This document shows, one piece after another, positions 43,575-51,461 of a stretch of DNA of 64,000 bases (the first letter of the stretch is position 1; each line of letters opens with the position of its first letter). The stretch is from Nostocoides_A vanveenii. GTDB taxonomy: Bacteria; Actinomycetota; Actinomycetes; Actinomycetales; Dermatophilaceae. Both the position numbers and the translations under genes were made by a program. The stretch spans positions 12,824-76,823 of the forward strand of contig NZ_BAAAPN010000021.1 in assembly GCF_039531165.1 (NCBI RefSeq). Direction: 5' to 3'. The notes beneath the pieces were generated by a model, which saw only the letters and a list, made by a program, of their open reading frames with translations, was not told the DNA's origin and made no database searches.

Positions 43575-45049
43575 GGTCGTGTCCAGCGGCCGGTGTAAAT
43601 GAGACGGGCGTAGGTTCGGTTTCGAGACCGCTCAAAGTCATCGAAGGAAGGACCCTACGCCCGTGTCTGCACGAGTATCACCCACCGATCGGATCCACGC
43701 CAGGATCGACGCCCTGTTCGCGCAGGACCGGCCGTTGCCGGAGGTTTTGGAGGAGGTGGCCCGGGCTCGGCGCGCAGCTGTTGATGCAGGCCGCCGTGGA
43801 GGCCGAGGTCACCGAGTTCCTGGGCCGGGAGCGCTACCAGCGCGCCGCGACCATCACCGACGCCCGGCCGGGGTCCCGTAACGGGTACCGGCCGGTGACG
43901 GTCAAGACCACCGCCGGACCGGTCCAGCTGGAGCGGCCGAAGCTGCGCGGCGCCACCGCCGCGTTCGCCTCCCGCCTGTTCGGTAAGCATGTGACCAAGA
44001 CCAACGCGTTGGAGTCGTTGGTGATCGCCGCGTTCGTGCGGGGCCTGTCGGTGCGGGATGTGGAGGCCACCTTGGCTGAAGCCCTCGGGGACCAGGCCGC
44101 GATCTCCAAGTCCACCGTCTCCACCATCTGCCAGGCGATCACCGCCGAGTACGGGCAGTGGGCTGCCCGCCGCCTGGAGGGGGTGAGCGTGGATTACCTG
44201 TTCCTGGACGCCTCGTTCTTCCGGACGCACCAAGGCAGCCCGGCCGAGCCGGTGCTGGCCGCCTGGGGGATCAGCACCGACGGCAAACCCGTCTTCATCG
44301 GGTTGGCGCCCGGGGCCGGGGAATCCACCGACGCGTGGGTCGACTTCCTGGCCGACCTGCGCCATCGGGGCCTGGGCAGTCCGCTGCTGGTCATCTCCGA
44401 CGGCGCTCAAGGATTGATCGCCGCGATCGAGCAGATCTACCCGAAAGCGTTGCGGCAGAGGTGCCTCATCCACCGGCTGCGGAACGTTCTGGCGAAGGCC
44501 CCGACCGGGATGCAGGACGAGATCCGCGACGGCTACTGGGCCATCTTCGACACCACCGACCTCGATATCGAACCCGGCCCCGCGCTGGTCGACCTGATCG
44601 ACACCCGCGTCCGCGCGTTCGCCGAGAAGTACGCCGCCATCTACCCGGCGGCGATGAAGATCCTGCTCACCGACGCCGCCGGACTGAGCGCCTACCTGCG
44701 CTTCCCGGCCGAGCACCAAAAACGGATCCGGCACTCCAACTTCATCGAACGCACCTTCGGCGAAACCCGCCGCCGCGCCAAAGTCATCGGCCGCTTCCCC
44801 GGCGAGACCTCCTGCATCAGCCTGGTCTGGGCCGTCCTGGACCGCGCCTCCGCCGGCTGGCGCGGCCTGGCCATGACCCCCGCCGGCTCACGCCTGCTAC
44901 ACGACCTCCGCCGATCCCTACTCGACCCACCCGCGAACTACGACCCCGACACGCCGACCAAACCGACGCTGTCACCGCCACCGCGTAACATCAACCCCAC
45001 GAAACCTGAACCAGGGCCCGCGCGTTTACACCGGAATCTGGACGCCACC
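43575..45049 (+). mobile_element. IS256-family insertion sequence, 1475 bp
   Basis: Ends are terminal inverted repeats of about 28 bp: left GGTCGTGTCCAGCGG then CCGGTGTAAA, right (minus strand) GGTGGCGTCCAGATT then CCGGTGTAAA, imperfect but clear. The element is flanked by the direct repeat CCAAGCTT (43567-43574 and 45050-45057), the 8-bp duplication expected of IS256. It carries one transposase gene and disrupts a PfkB sugar kinase. It has none of the GTATGCC words common in the surrounding DNA, consistent with a foreign origin. Confidence 0.95.
43663..44988 (+). CDS. IS256-family transposase, frameshifted
   Basis: The GTG at 43663 begins VSARVSPTDRIHARIDALFA. Near 43762 the frame changes by one base (an extra G in CCCGGGCTCGG) and the body continues (GAQLLMQAAVEAEVTEFLGR, YQRAATITDARPGSRNGYRP). 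The DDE triad is visible: Asp in YLFLDASFFRTH, Asp in LLVISDGAQGLIAAI and Glu in NFIERTFGETRRRAKVIGRF, with the C-terminal QRCLIHRLRNVLAKAP conserved. In the body frame no stop occurs before the right end of the element; a second shift would allow the stop at 44986-44988. As written the transposase is not functional unless the indels are errors. Confidence 0.8.
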
Positions 45050-45780
45050 CCAAGCTTGAGGACCACCGCGGGGAGGCGCGGGTCACGCCCCTGTCGAGGC
45101 ATGAGCGCGAGCAATTCCATGACGACAACCGCGAGCGGCTCGCTCGCGTCGGCTCCGGCCAGCCCGCGGGCCTCCGACTCGTTGACGAAGAGCACGTCGG
45201 ACTCGCCGATGGCCTCGCGAGCACCACTGCCCCACAGGCGATCCGGGTCGTCATTGGTGTCGAGGCTGACCGTGCACCCGAGTTCACGGGCGCGACGAAG
45301 GCGCGTGTGCAAGTCGTCGCGCGCGCCGGCGTGGAGGAAGAACGAGCTGACGTAAACGTGGCCGGCCGATGTGAGCAGCTGGTCATCGAGGTCGGCCACC
45401 GTCAGGGCGGTCATGGCCCCCAAATCGGTCAGGATCTCCCGATCACCCGGATCGTCGGCGCGGACCAGGATGACCGAGGAGCCCGTTCTCACGGTCGGGT
45501 CGATGCGGACGGGCCCGGCGTCGACGCCGCGCTCAGTGAGCCAGCGATGGCAGGCCGCACCGAACTCGTCCTCGCCGCGAACGGCCTTGAGGCGCACCGG
45601 AGTCCCGGCCGCGGCGACGGCGCACGCCGTGATTCCGGCGCTGCTGCCGAGCGTCATCACCGTGCCGGCGACGAGATCCTCGGACTGGCCGAAGCGCAAG
45701 GCCCGGCCGTCGGTGGGGACGCCGGCGACGACGATGTCGGGGCACAGTTCGCCGATGACAAGGATGGGGGAGGCGGTCAT
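45050..45780 (-). pseudogene. PfkB-family sugar kinase, N-terminal fragment
   Basis: From the ATG at 45780 the product begins MTASPILVIGELCPDIVVAG, then LGSSAGITACAVAAAGTPVR and EDEFGAACHRWLTERGVDAG, features of PfkB sugar kinases; GCTVSLDTNDDPDRLW is the conserved substrate-binding segment and ESDVLFVNESEARGLAGADA the one before the ATP site. It reaches AVVLKLG at the IS junction (45050). The remaining 3' part is at 43269-43574. The start overlaps the stop of an SDR remnant (ATGA), which marks an operon read leftward: SDR, kinase, SIS. Confidence 0.85.
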
Positions 45781-45860
45781 CGGCCACCCGAGACGTCGAT
45801 CGTGATGCCGGTGACATACCCGGCACCGTCCGAGACCAACCACCGCACGACGGTTGGCGC
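45777..45860 (-). pseudogene. Short-chain dehydrogenase C-terminal remnant
   Basis: The minus strand reads VVRWLVSDGAGYVTGIT then IDVSGGR and TGA, the invariant C-terminal end of SDR enzymes (WLVSDGAGYVTG). Only about 27 codons are recognisable; upstream sequence in this frame is noise. Its stop overlaps the kinase start. The rest of the SDR gene has been lost or degraded, adding to the decay of the sugar operon. Confidence 0.65.
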
Positions 45861-45997
45861 CCTCGTGCAGATCGCCGGCCGCGACCGCGGACCCAGTGCC
45901 GAGACCACGCTCGTCAGCGCGATTCGGCACACTGTGGCCCGGGTGCTCGACATTCCGGACGACCTGGTCGGCGTCGTGCGCCTGCCCTGACACCCCG

Positions 45998-46137
45998 TCG
46001 AAAGGCCGGTTCAGGGTCATCGAGAGGCCGGTACCGGCCTCTCGATGACCCTGAACCGGCCTTTCGACGGGTCTGAACCGGCCTTTCGACGGGTCTGAAC
46101 CGGCCTTTCGACGGGTCTGAACCGGCCTTTCGACGGG
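45998..46137. repeat. 22-bp repeat cluster C with central 26-bp palindrome
   Basis: One full and one partial plus-oriented unit (TCGAAAGGCCGGTTCAG and TCGAGAGGCCGGT) meet five minus-oriented units (CTGAACCGGCCTTTCGA). At the junction, 46020-46045 is a perfect palindrome with arms TCGAGAGGCCGGT and ACCGGCCTCTCGA. It lies between the SDR remnant and the 3' end of ppdK. Confidence 0.9.
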
Positions 46138-46148
46138 GGCGGAGGGGG

Positions 46149-48860
46149 TCAGGCGGTCGAGTGGTCGCCCAGGTCGACGGCGGCGCGGCCGGCTTCGAGG
46201 CGCGCTACGGGCACCCGGAAGGGGCTGCACGAGACGTAGTCCAGGCCCGCCTTGTGGAAGAAGTGGATCGACTCGGGGTCGCCACCGTGCTCGCCGCAGA
46301 CGCCGATGTGGATATCCGGGCGGGTCTTGCGGCCCGACTTCACGCCCATCTTCACCAGCGAGCCGACACCGAAGGCGTCGAGCGTCTCGAACGGGGAGAT
46401 CGTCAGCACGCCCGACTCGAGGTAGTCGGCGAAGAAGGCGCTCTCGACGTCATCGCGCGAGAAGCCCCACGTCGTCTGGGTCAGGTCGTTGGTGCCGAAG
46501 GAGAAGAACTCCGCCTCCTCCGCGATGCGGCCGGCCGTGAGGGCGGCTCGCGGCAGCTCGATCATGCAGCCGATCGGGATACGCAGTTCGACACCTGACG
46601 TCGAGGCGACGTCGGCGAGGATCTTCTCGGCCCGGTCACGGATGATCTGCAACTCGCGCACGGAGCCCACGAGCGGGACCATGATCTCGGGCTTGGGCTT
46701 CTTGCCTTCGCCGAGCAGGTGCACCGTCGCCTCGGCGATCGCGCGGATCTGCAGGTCGAACAGGCCGGGGATCTTCAGCCCCAGGCGCACGCCGCGCAGG
46801 CCGAGCATCGGGTTGGCCTCGTGGGTACGCTGCACCGCCGCGAGCAGCTTGAGGTCGTGCGGGTCGACCTCGCCCTTGGCCTCGGCCAGCGCGACCTTGA
46901 CCGAGAGCTCGGTCAGGTCGGGGAGGAACTCGTGTAGCGGCGGGTCGATGAGCCGGATCGTCGTCGGCAGGCCGTCCATGGCGCCGAGCAACTCGATGAA
47001 GTCCTGGCGCTGGATCGGCACGAGCGCATCGAGCGACGCCTGCTTCTCCTCGTCGGTCTCGGCGAGGATGACATTCTCGACATACTGCCGGCGCTCGCCG
47101 AGGAACTGGTGCTCGGTGCGGCACAAGCCGATGCCCTGGGCGCCGCGGTCGCGGGCGCGCTTGGCGTCCTCGGCCGTGTCGGCGTTGGCGCGCACGCGCA
47201 GGCTGCGCACGCCATCGGCATACCGGAGCAACCGGTCGACGGAGCGGATCAGGTCGAGCGTCTCGGCGTCGCCGTGGACCGCGGCCTCGGCCGCGTCGAT
47301 GCCCTCGGCGATATAGGTCATCACGGGCGAGTCGACGACCGGCACTTCACCGACGAAGATCTCGCCGGTTGCGCCGTCGATGGCGATGATGTCGCCCTCC
47401 GTCAAGGTGGTCTTGCCGACCTTGACGGTCTTGCCGACGGGGTCGACCTTGAGCGCCTCGGCGCCGACGACGGCGCACATGCCCATGCCTCGCGCAACGA
47501 CGGCCGCGTGCGAGGTCTTGCCGCCGCGCGCGGTCAGCACGCCGACCGACGCGACCATGCCGGGCAGGTCGTCGGGGGAGGTCTCGCGGCGCACGAGGAT
47601 GACCGAGTGGCCCTCCTGCTTGCGGGCGATCGCGCCGGCATTGTCGAAGGCGATCTCGCCCACGGCCGCGCCGGGGGAGGCGCCGAGGCCCTTGGCGAGC
47701 GGCTGGGCGCCCGAGGCGGCGTCGAAGTGCGGGAAGAGCAGCTGGGTCAGCTGGGTCCCGGTGACTCGGCCGATGGCCTCATCGAGCGTGATCAGGTGCT
47801 CGTCGACCAGTTGGGTGGCGACACGGAAGGCCGCCGCCGCGGTGCGCTTGCCGACGCGGGTCTGCAGCATCCACAGCTTGCCCCGCTCGATGGTGAACTC
47901 GATATCGCACAGGTCGCGATAGTGGGTCTCGAGGCGGCGCATCGCGGCGCGCAACTCGGCATACGACTTGGGGTCGAGGTGCTCCAGATCCGCGAGCGGG
48001 AGGGTGTTGCGGATGCCGGCGACGACGTCCTCGCCTTGAGCGTTCGACAGGTAGTCACCGTAGACACCGCTGTGGCCGCTACTCGGGTCGCGGGTGAAGC
48101 AGACGCCGGTGCCGGAGGTGTCACCGAGGTTGCCGAAGACCATCGCCATCACGTTGACCGCGGTGCCGAGGTCGTGCGGGATGCGCTCGCGGCGACGGTA
48201 GAGGCGCGCACGCTCGGTGTTCCAGCTGTTGAAGACGGCCTCGATGGCCATGTCGAGCTGCGTGCGCGGGTCCTGCGGGAAGTCCGCCCCGCTCTGCTCC
48301 TGCACGATCGCCTTGTATGCCGCCACGACGGCCTTGTGGTCGTCCGCGGTCAGCTCGGGGTCGCTCTTGACGCCAGCCTTGGCCTTCTGGGCATCGAGCG
48401 CGTCGGCGAAGAGGTCGCCGTCGATGTCGAGCACGGTCTTGCCGAACATCTGGATCAGGCGCCGGTAGCTATCCCACGCAAAGCGCTCGTCGCCCGCGAA
48501 CTTGGCCAGGCCCTCGACGGAGCGGTCGTTGAGACCGACGTTGAGGACCGTCTCCATCATGCCCGGCATCGAGAACTTCGCGCCGGAACGGACCGACAGG
48601 AGCAGGGGCTCTTCGTCGGCGCCGAAGTGCCGGCCGATCTGGTCCTCGGTCGCGCGCAGGGCCATGGTGACCTCGACGCGCAGGCTCGGCGGGACGTGGC
48701 CATTGGCGAGGTAGGCCTTGCAGGCCTCGGTGGAGATCGTGAAACCGGGTGGTACGGGCAATCCCATGTTGACCATCTCGGCGAGGTTCGCGCCCTTGCC
48801 GCCCAAGAGGTCCTTCTGGTCCTTGTTACCCTCACTGAACTGGAATACGTATGTGGACAA
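46149..48860 (-). CDS. ppdK: Pyruvate, phosphate dikinase
   Basis: TTG start with AAGGAGG upstream. The 903-residue length is typical. The N-terminal nucleotide-binding domain opens TYVFQFSEGNKDQKDLLGGK and KGANLAEMVNMGLPVPPGF; LLLSVRSGAKFSMPGMMETV and TGVCFTRDPSSGHSGVYGDY are conserved. The catalytic His is at about residue 451 in ARGGKTSHAAVVARGMGMCA. The C-terminal PEP/pyruvate barrel includes EFFSFGTNDLTQTTWGFSRD and IHIGVCGEHGGDPES with the catalytic Cys. The enzyme interconverts pyruvate + ATP + Pi with PEP + AMP + PPi, a reversible link between glycolysis and gluconeogenesis. It is a single-gene unit followed by repeat cluster C. Confidence 0.97.
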   Translation of the reverse strand: MSTYVFQFSEGNKDQKDLLGGKGANLAEMVNMGLPVPPGFTISTEACKAYLANGHVPPSLRVEVTMALRATEDQIGRHFGADEEPLLLSVRSGAKFSMPGMMETVLNVGLNDRSVEGLAKFAGDERFAWDSYRRLIQMFGKTVLDIDGDLFADALDAQKAKAGVKSDPELTADDHKAVVAAYKAIVQEQSGADFPQDPRTQLDMAIEAVFNSWNTERARLYRRRERIPHDLGTAVNVMAMVFGNLGDTSGTGVCFTRDPSSGHSGVYGDYLSNAQGEDVVAGIRNTLPLADLEHLDPKSYAELRAAMRRLETHYRDLCDIEFTIERGKLWMLQTRVGKRTAAAAFRVATQLVDEHLITLDEAIGRVTGTQLTQLLFPHFDAASGAQPLAKGLGASPGAAVGEIAFDNAGAIARKQEGHSVILVRRETSPDDLPGMVASVGVLTARGGKTSHAAVVARGMGMCAVVGAEALKVDPVGKTVKVGKTTLTEGDIIAIDGATGEIFVGEVPVVDSPVMTYIAEGIDAAEAAVHGDAETLDLIRSVDRLLRYADGVRSLRVRANADTAEDAKRARDRGAQGIGLCRTEHQFLGERRQYVENVILAETDEEKQASLDALVPIQRQDFIELLGAMDGLPTTIRLIDPPLHEFLPDLTELSVKVALAEAKGEVDPHDLKLLAAVQRTHEANPMLGLRGVRLGLKIPGLFDLQIRAIAEATVHLLGEGKKPKPEIMVPLVGSVRELQIIRDRAEKILADVASTSGVELRIPIGCMIELPRAALTAGRIAEEAEFFSFGTNDLTQTTWGFSRDDVESAFFADYLESGVLTISPFETLDAFGVGSLVKMGVKSGRKTRPDIHIGVCGEHGGDPESIHFFHKAGLDYVSCSPFRVPVARLEAGRAAVDLGDHSTA

Positions 48861-49041
48861 TGCCGCCTCCTTGAAGTGCTTTCATGTTTCCACGTCGATT
48901 CCCGGTGGGTGTACCAAGGACCGCCTGGCATCCGCCAGTTGCCCCGTGTAGGCAGCGGTGGGAGGCGGGGCTCTCCTAGCGAAAACCGTTGTGGGGATTG
49001 AGGGCTGGCGATCGTGACAGTGGATTGAGAGGATCGAACCC

Positions 49042-50061
49042 ATGTTGCGGGACTGGGCCGAGGGTGACCTATCAGACATCATCGCGCGCCATCCCGAGTG
49101 GTTCGCGGTCACCGGTGGCGTCCCGCCGGCGAATGGTCTAGTCCCGCTCGGGTCGGGCGAGTCGTATGCCGTCTGGCGGGCCGGCGATCTCGTCGTCCGG
49201 ATCGCGCGGCGCCCGGCGGCTGAACTGCCCGTGGACCTGGCGCAGGAGCGTGCGGCACTGCTGTTGGCGCCGGCCGGTCTCGGGCCGCGGGTCATCGGAG
49301 CCGGCGAGGTCGAGGTGGCCGGGGCTGGGGCGTTTCCCTATCTTGTCGAGTCGCTGGTGCCGGGCCGGACGCTGGCGCCGTCGCAGTGGTCGGACGGGTT
49401 GCGCGCCCTGCTCGTCGCCGACCTGGCGCTTCTGCATGAGCGCACGTGGCCGGGGCCCGGGCCGGCGTCCGAGGCGTTGGCCGGCACGGGGCCGGCGGCC
49501 GGGCGGATCGACTTCGTGGCCCGGGTGGAGGAGGTTGTTGACTGGTGGGCGCCGCGCCTCGGGGGAGCCGAGCGAGAGGCGTGGTGGCCGCTGGTCGCGC
49601 CCATGCGGGCATACGGCAAGGATGTGGCGGGTGCCTTCGCCGATCTGGACCGGTTCAGCCTCATCCACGGCGACCCGGTGTGCACCAACGTCCTTGTGCA
49701 CCAAGGAGTTCCGCGACTGATCGACTGGGAGTGGGCGGCGATCGGCGACCCGGCGCGCGACATCGGCTTCCTCGGTGGTGCGGTTCATGCCGCCCCCTGG
49801 TATGCGTCCGTGAACGACGGTCAGGTGGACGCCCTCGTGCGCGCCTATGTCGATGCCGGCGGATGCGGGGATGCCGCCGCCCTTCGGCTGCGCCGGGACG
49901 CCTGGCTGGCGCTGGAAGCCTTCAGCACGTCGGCCTATCTGGCTTGGGTGGTCGCCGACAACCCGGGGCGCGACCACGGCTGGCGTCCCGCCGCCGCCCA
50001 CCAGCTGTTGACCACCCTGTCGGACGTCCTGGCGCCGTTTGCGAGACCGGCTCGGGACTAG
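49042..50061 (+). CDS. APH/choline-kinase-like phosphotransferase
   Basis: The 339-residue protein has the aminoglycoside-phosphotransferase fold: PLGSGESYAVWRAGDLVVRI for the ATP loop, FSLIHGDPVCTNVLVHQG (HGDxxxxN catalytic loop, with the usual Asp) and RLIDWEWAAIGDPARDIGFL for the metal Asp. These proteins phosphorylate small hydroxyl compounds such as antibiotics, choline or sugars; this one's substrate is unknown, and resistance should not be assumed. It is divergent from ppdK (181-bp gap) and is followed by a small gene in the same direction. Confidence 0.8.
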   Translation: MLRDWAEGDLSDIIARHPEWFAVTGGVPPANGLVPLGSGESYAVWRAGDLVVRIARRPAAELPVDLAQERAALLLAPAGLGPRVIGAGEVEVAGAGAFPYLVESLVPGRTLAPSQWSDGLRALLVADLALLHERTWPGPGPASEALAGTGPAAGRIDFVARVEEVVDWWAPRLGGAEREAWWPLVAPMRAYGKDVAGAFADLDRFSLIHGDPVCTNVLVHQGVPRLIDWEWAAIGDPARDIGFLGGAVHAAPWYASVNDGQVDALVRAYVDAGGCGDAAALRLRRDAWLALEAFSTSAYLAWVVADNPGRDHGWRPAAAHQLLTTLSDVLAPFARPARD

Positions 50062-50082
50062 GGTGACGCGCGGAGGTGGTCG

Positions 50083-50499
50083 GTGGTGGCGAGGAAGCGT
50101 CGGTTCTCGGATCGGCTGGCGGCATCCCCGCTGCGCCGGCTGACGGGCAAGCACACGGTGCTGCTGGAGTATGTCGCGCCCCGTTCGGGGGCCTCGGTCT
50201 CGCTCCCCGTGTGGGCCGTGCCTTGGGCTGGGGGTTGGGTGGTCGTGGTCGGCAAGGCCGAGGCCAAAACCTGGTGGAAGGCCTTCCGGCGCGAGCTGCC
50301 CGCGACGATTGTCGACGTGCGCAGCCGCCACGAGGTGGTGGGTCGTCTGTTGGCGACCGACCATGTCTATTACGACGCCTTGGCGGCGTATGTCGCGGCC
50401 ATCCCCGCCGCGGGCCGGGTCGCCAAGCCGGGCGTGCCCATCGTGTTCTTCCGTGCGCGCCTGCCCGAGGCTCCCTCACCTCTACTAGGCCGTGTTTAG
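50083..50499 (+). CDS. Small protein, possibly F420/flavin split-barrel type
   Basis: GTG start after GGAGG. The 138-residue protein begins with a basic stretch (ARKRRFSDRLAASPLRRLTG) and continues TVLLEYVAPRSGASVSLPVW, WVVVVGKAEAKTWWKAFRRE, VVGRLLATDHVYYDALAAYV. The pattern of beta-strands with R-S/G before SLPVW resembles deazaflavin-dependent nitroreductase/split-barrel proteins of actinobacteria, but I cannot be sure. It is 21 bp after the phosphotransferase gene and ends at the third copy of the palindromic element. Confidence 0.5.
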   Translation: MVARKRRFSDRLAASPLRRLTGKHTVLLEYVAPRSGASVSLPVWAVPWAGGWVVVVGKAEAKTWWKAFRRELPATIVDVRSRHEVVGRLLATDHVYYDALAAYVAAIPAAGRVAKPGVPIVFFRARLPEAPSPLLGRV

Positions 50500-50557
50500 G
50501 TGACCTAGAGCAGGGTCTACCCTGCTGGAGGTCACTTAACCTGTGTTGAGTCGGCGC
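50494..50557 (+). repeat. Interspersed palindromic element, copy 3
   Basis: Reads TTTAGGTGACCT, AGAGCAGGGTCT, ACCCTGCT, GGAGGTCACTTAACCTG and TGTTGAGTCGGCGC, close to copies 1 and 2 but without the CTGCTAGCAG head. The arm change ACGT to ACCT is compensated on the other side (AGGT), so pairing is kept. It overlaps the stop of the small gene and lies between convergent genes. Confidence 0.85.
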
Positions 50558-50597
50558 GGTGAGCGCCTGGCCCGCCGGACGTGGGTCGATGCGGGGC

Positions 50598-51461
50598 CTA
50601 GCTGAGGACGTCCTTGCGCGCGAAATGGCGGTAGGCGAGCGCTAAGAAGACCGTCGTGTAGAGCGCGCACCAGGCCACGCCATGCAGCATCTCGCTCAGG
50701 TCGGGCTCGACTTGGAAGAGCTCGATCCAGCCCCGGCTGTAGTGATTCGGCAGAGCGCGACGCCAGTCACCGAGCGCATCGAGCGCGTCCAGGATCGAGG
50801 AGACGATCGCCGCCAGCACGGCCGCCCCGACCGCGCCCAGCGGGGTGTCGACGGCCACGCCGACCCAGAAAGCCAGCGCGGCAAAGGGCAGGACCGACAC
50901 GAACACATAGCCACTCGCGAGCGCCAGATGGCCGAGGACCGTGGGCCAGTCGAGCGTCCCGGCCAGCGGGATCGTCAGCGCCGCCCAGCCGTATGCCAGC
51001 CCGCCCACCACCAGCGACCAACTCACGAACGCCACGAGCGCCACCGCCGAGGTGAGCAGACCGATGATCAGTTTGCTCGTCAGCAGGCGGGCGCGCGGCA
51101 CCGGAGCCGTGAGCAGATAGCGCAGCGACCCCCAACTCGCTTCTGCCGGAACGGAATCACCGACGAAGAGCGCCGCCAGAATCAGGATCAGCAACTCCGC
51201 GGCCACGAGCAGCATGAAGACGGCGAAGTTGGCGGCTCCGCTGGTCGCGAGGTCGGAGAAGAGCGCACCGCCCGGGTCGCCGCCGTCACCCAGGGCGAAG
51301 GCCGCGACAACGATTAGTGGCAAGGCGAACAGGATCGCGCCCGCCCACAGGGTCCTCGGCCGGCGCAGTTGTCGGCGGGCCTCGGCGCGCAGCGGCAGTG
51401 CGCGGCGGGCCCGGCCGATCGCCTCGCCGGCCAGGTGCTCGGGTGCGGGTGTGGTGCTCAT
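50598..51461 (-). CDS. ABC-2-type permease subunit
   Basis: The ATG at 51461 overlaps the stop of the ATPase gene by ATGA. Six hydrophobic helices are seen in the 287-residue product: TLWAGAILFALPLIVVAAFA, FAVFMLLVAAELLILILAAL, LIIGLLTSAVALVAFVSWSL, the GWAALTIPLA region, YVFVSVLPFAALAFWVGVAV and AWCALYTTVFLALAYRHFA. A short motif EASWGSLRYLLTAPVPRARL after the second helix is typical of ABC-2 permeases (the substrate is exported or a lipid/drug). Its partner ATPase is encoded just upstream. Confidence 0.82.
   Translation of the reverse strand: MSTTPAPEHLAGEAIGRARRALPLRAEARRQLRRPRTLWAGAILFALPLIVVAAFALGDGGDPGGALFSDLATSGAANFAVFMLLVAAELLILILAALFVGDSVPAEASWGSLRYLLTAPVPRARLLTSKLIIGLLTSAVALVAFVSWSLVVGGLAYGWAALTIPLAGTLDWPTVLGHLALASGYVFVSVLPFAALAFWVGVAVDTPLGAVGAAVLAAIVSSILDALDALGDWRRALPNHYSRGWIELFQVEPDLSEMLHGVAWCALYTTVFLALAYRHFARKDVLS

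Noticed and set aside
43575..45049. Programmed frameshift in the IS256 transposase
   Set aside because: IS256 transposases are made from a single frame, and the shift at 43762 coincides with a G run like the other indels, so an error or inactivating mutation fits better.
45850..45990. Plus-strand fragment TLVSAIRHTVARVLDIPDDL before repeat cluster C
   Set aside because: It reads like protein for about 40 codons but overlaps the SDR remnant on the other strand and has no start or family; not enough to call.
44938..46230. A 430-codon minus-strand frame spanning repeat cluster C, the kinase and the IS end
   Set aside because: Only the kinase part (45050-45780) is coding. The ends are repeat-derived (RPVQTRRKAGS) and IS sequence.
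47109..49001. A 630-codon plus-strand frame opposite ppdK
   Set aside because: Shadow of ppdK; composition rich in Gly, Val and Asp without any motif.
49042..50061. Aminoglycoside resistance gene
   Set aside because: It has the general APH fold only; no residue pattern specific for a resistance enzyme can be claimed.
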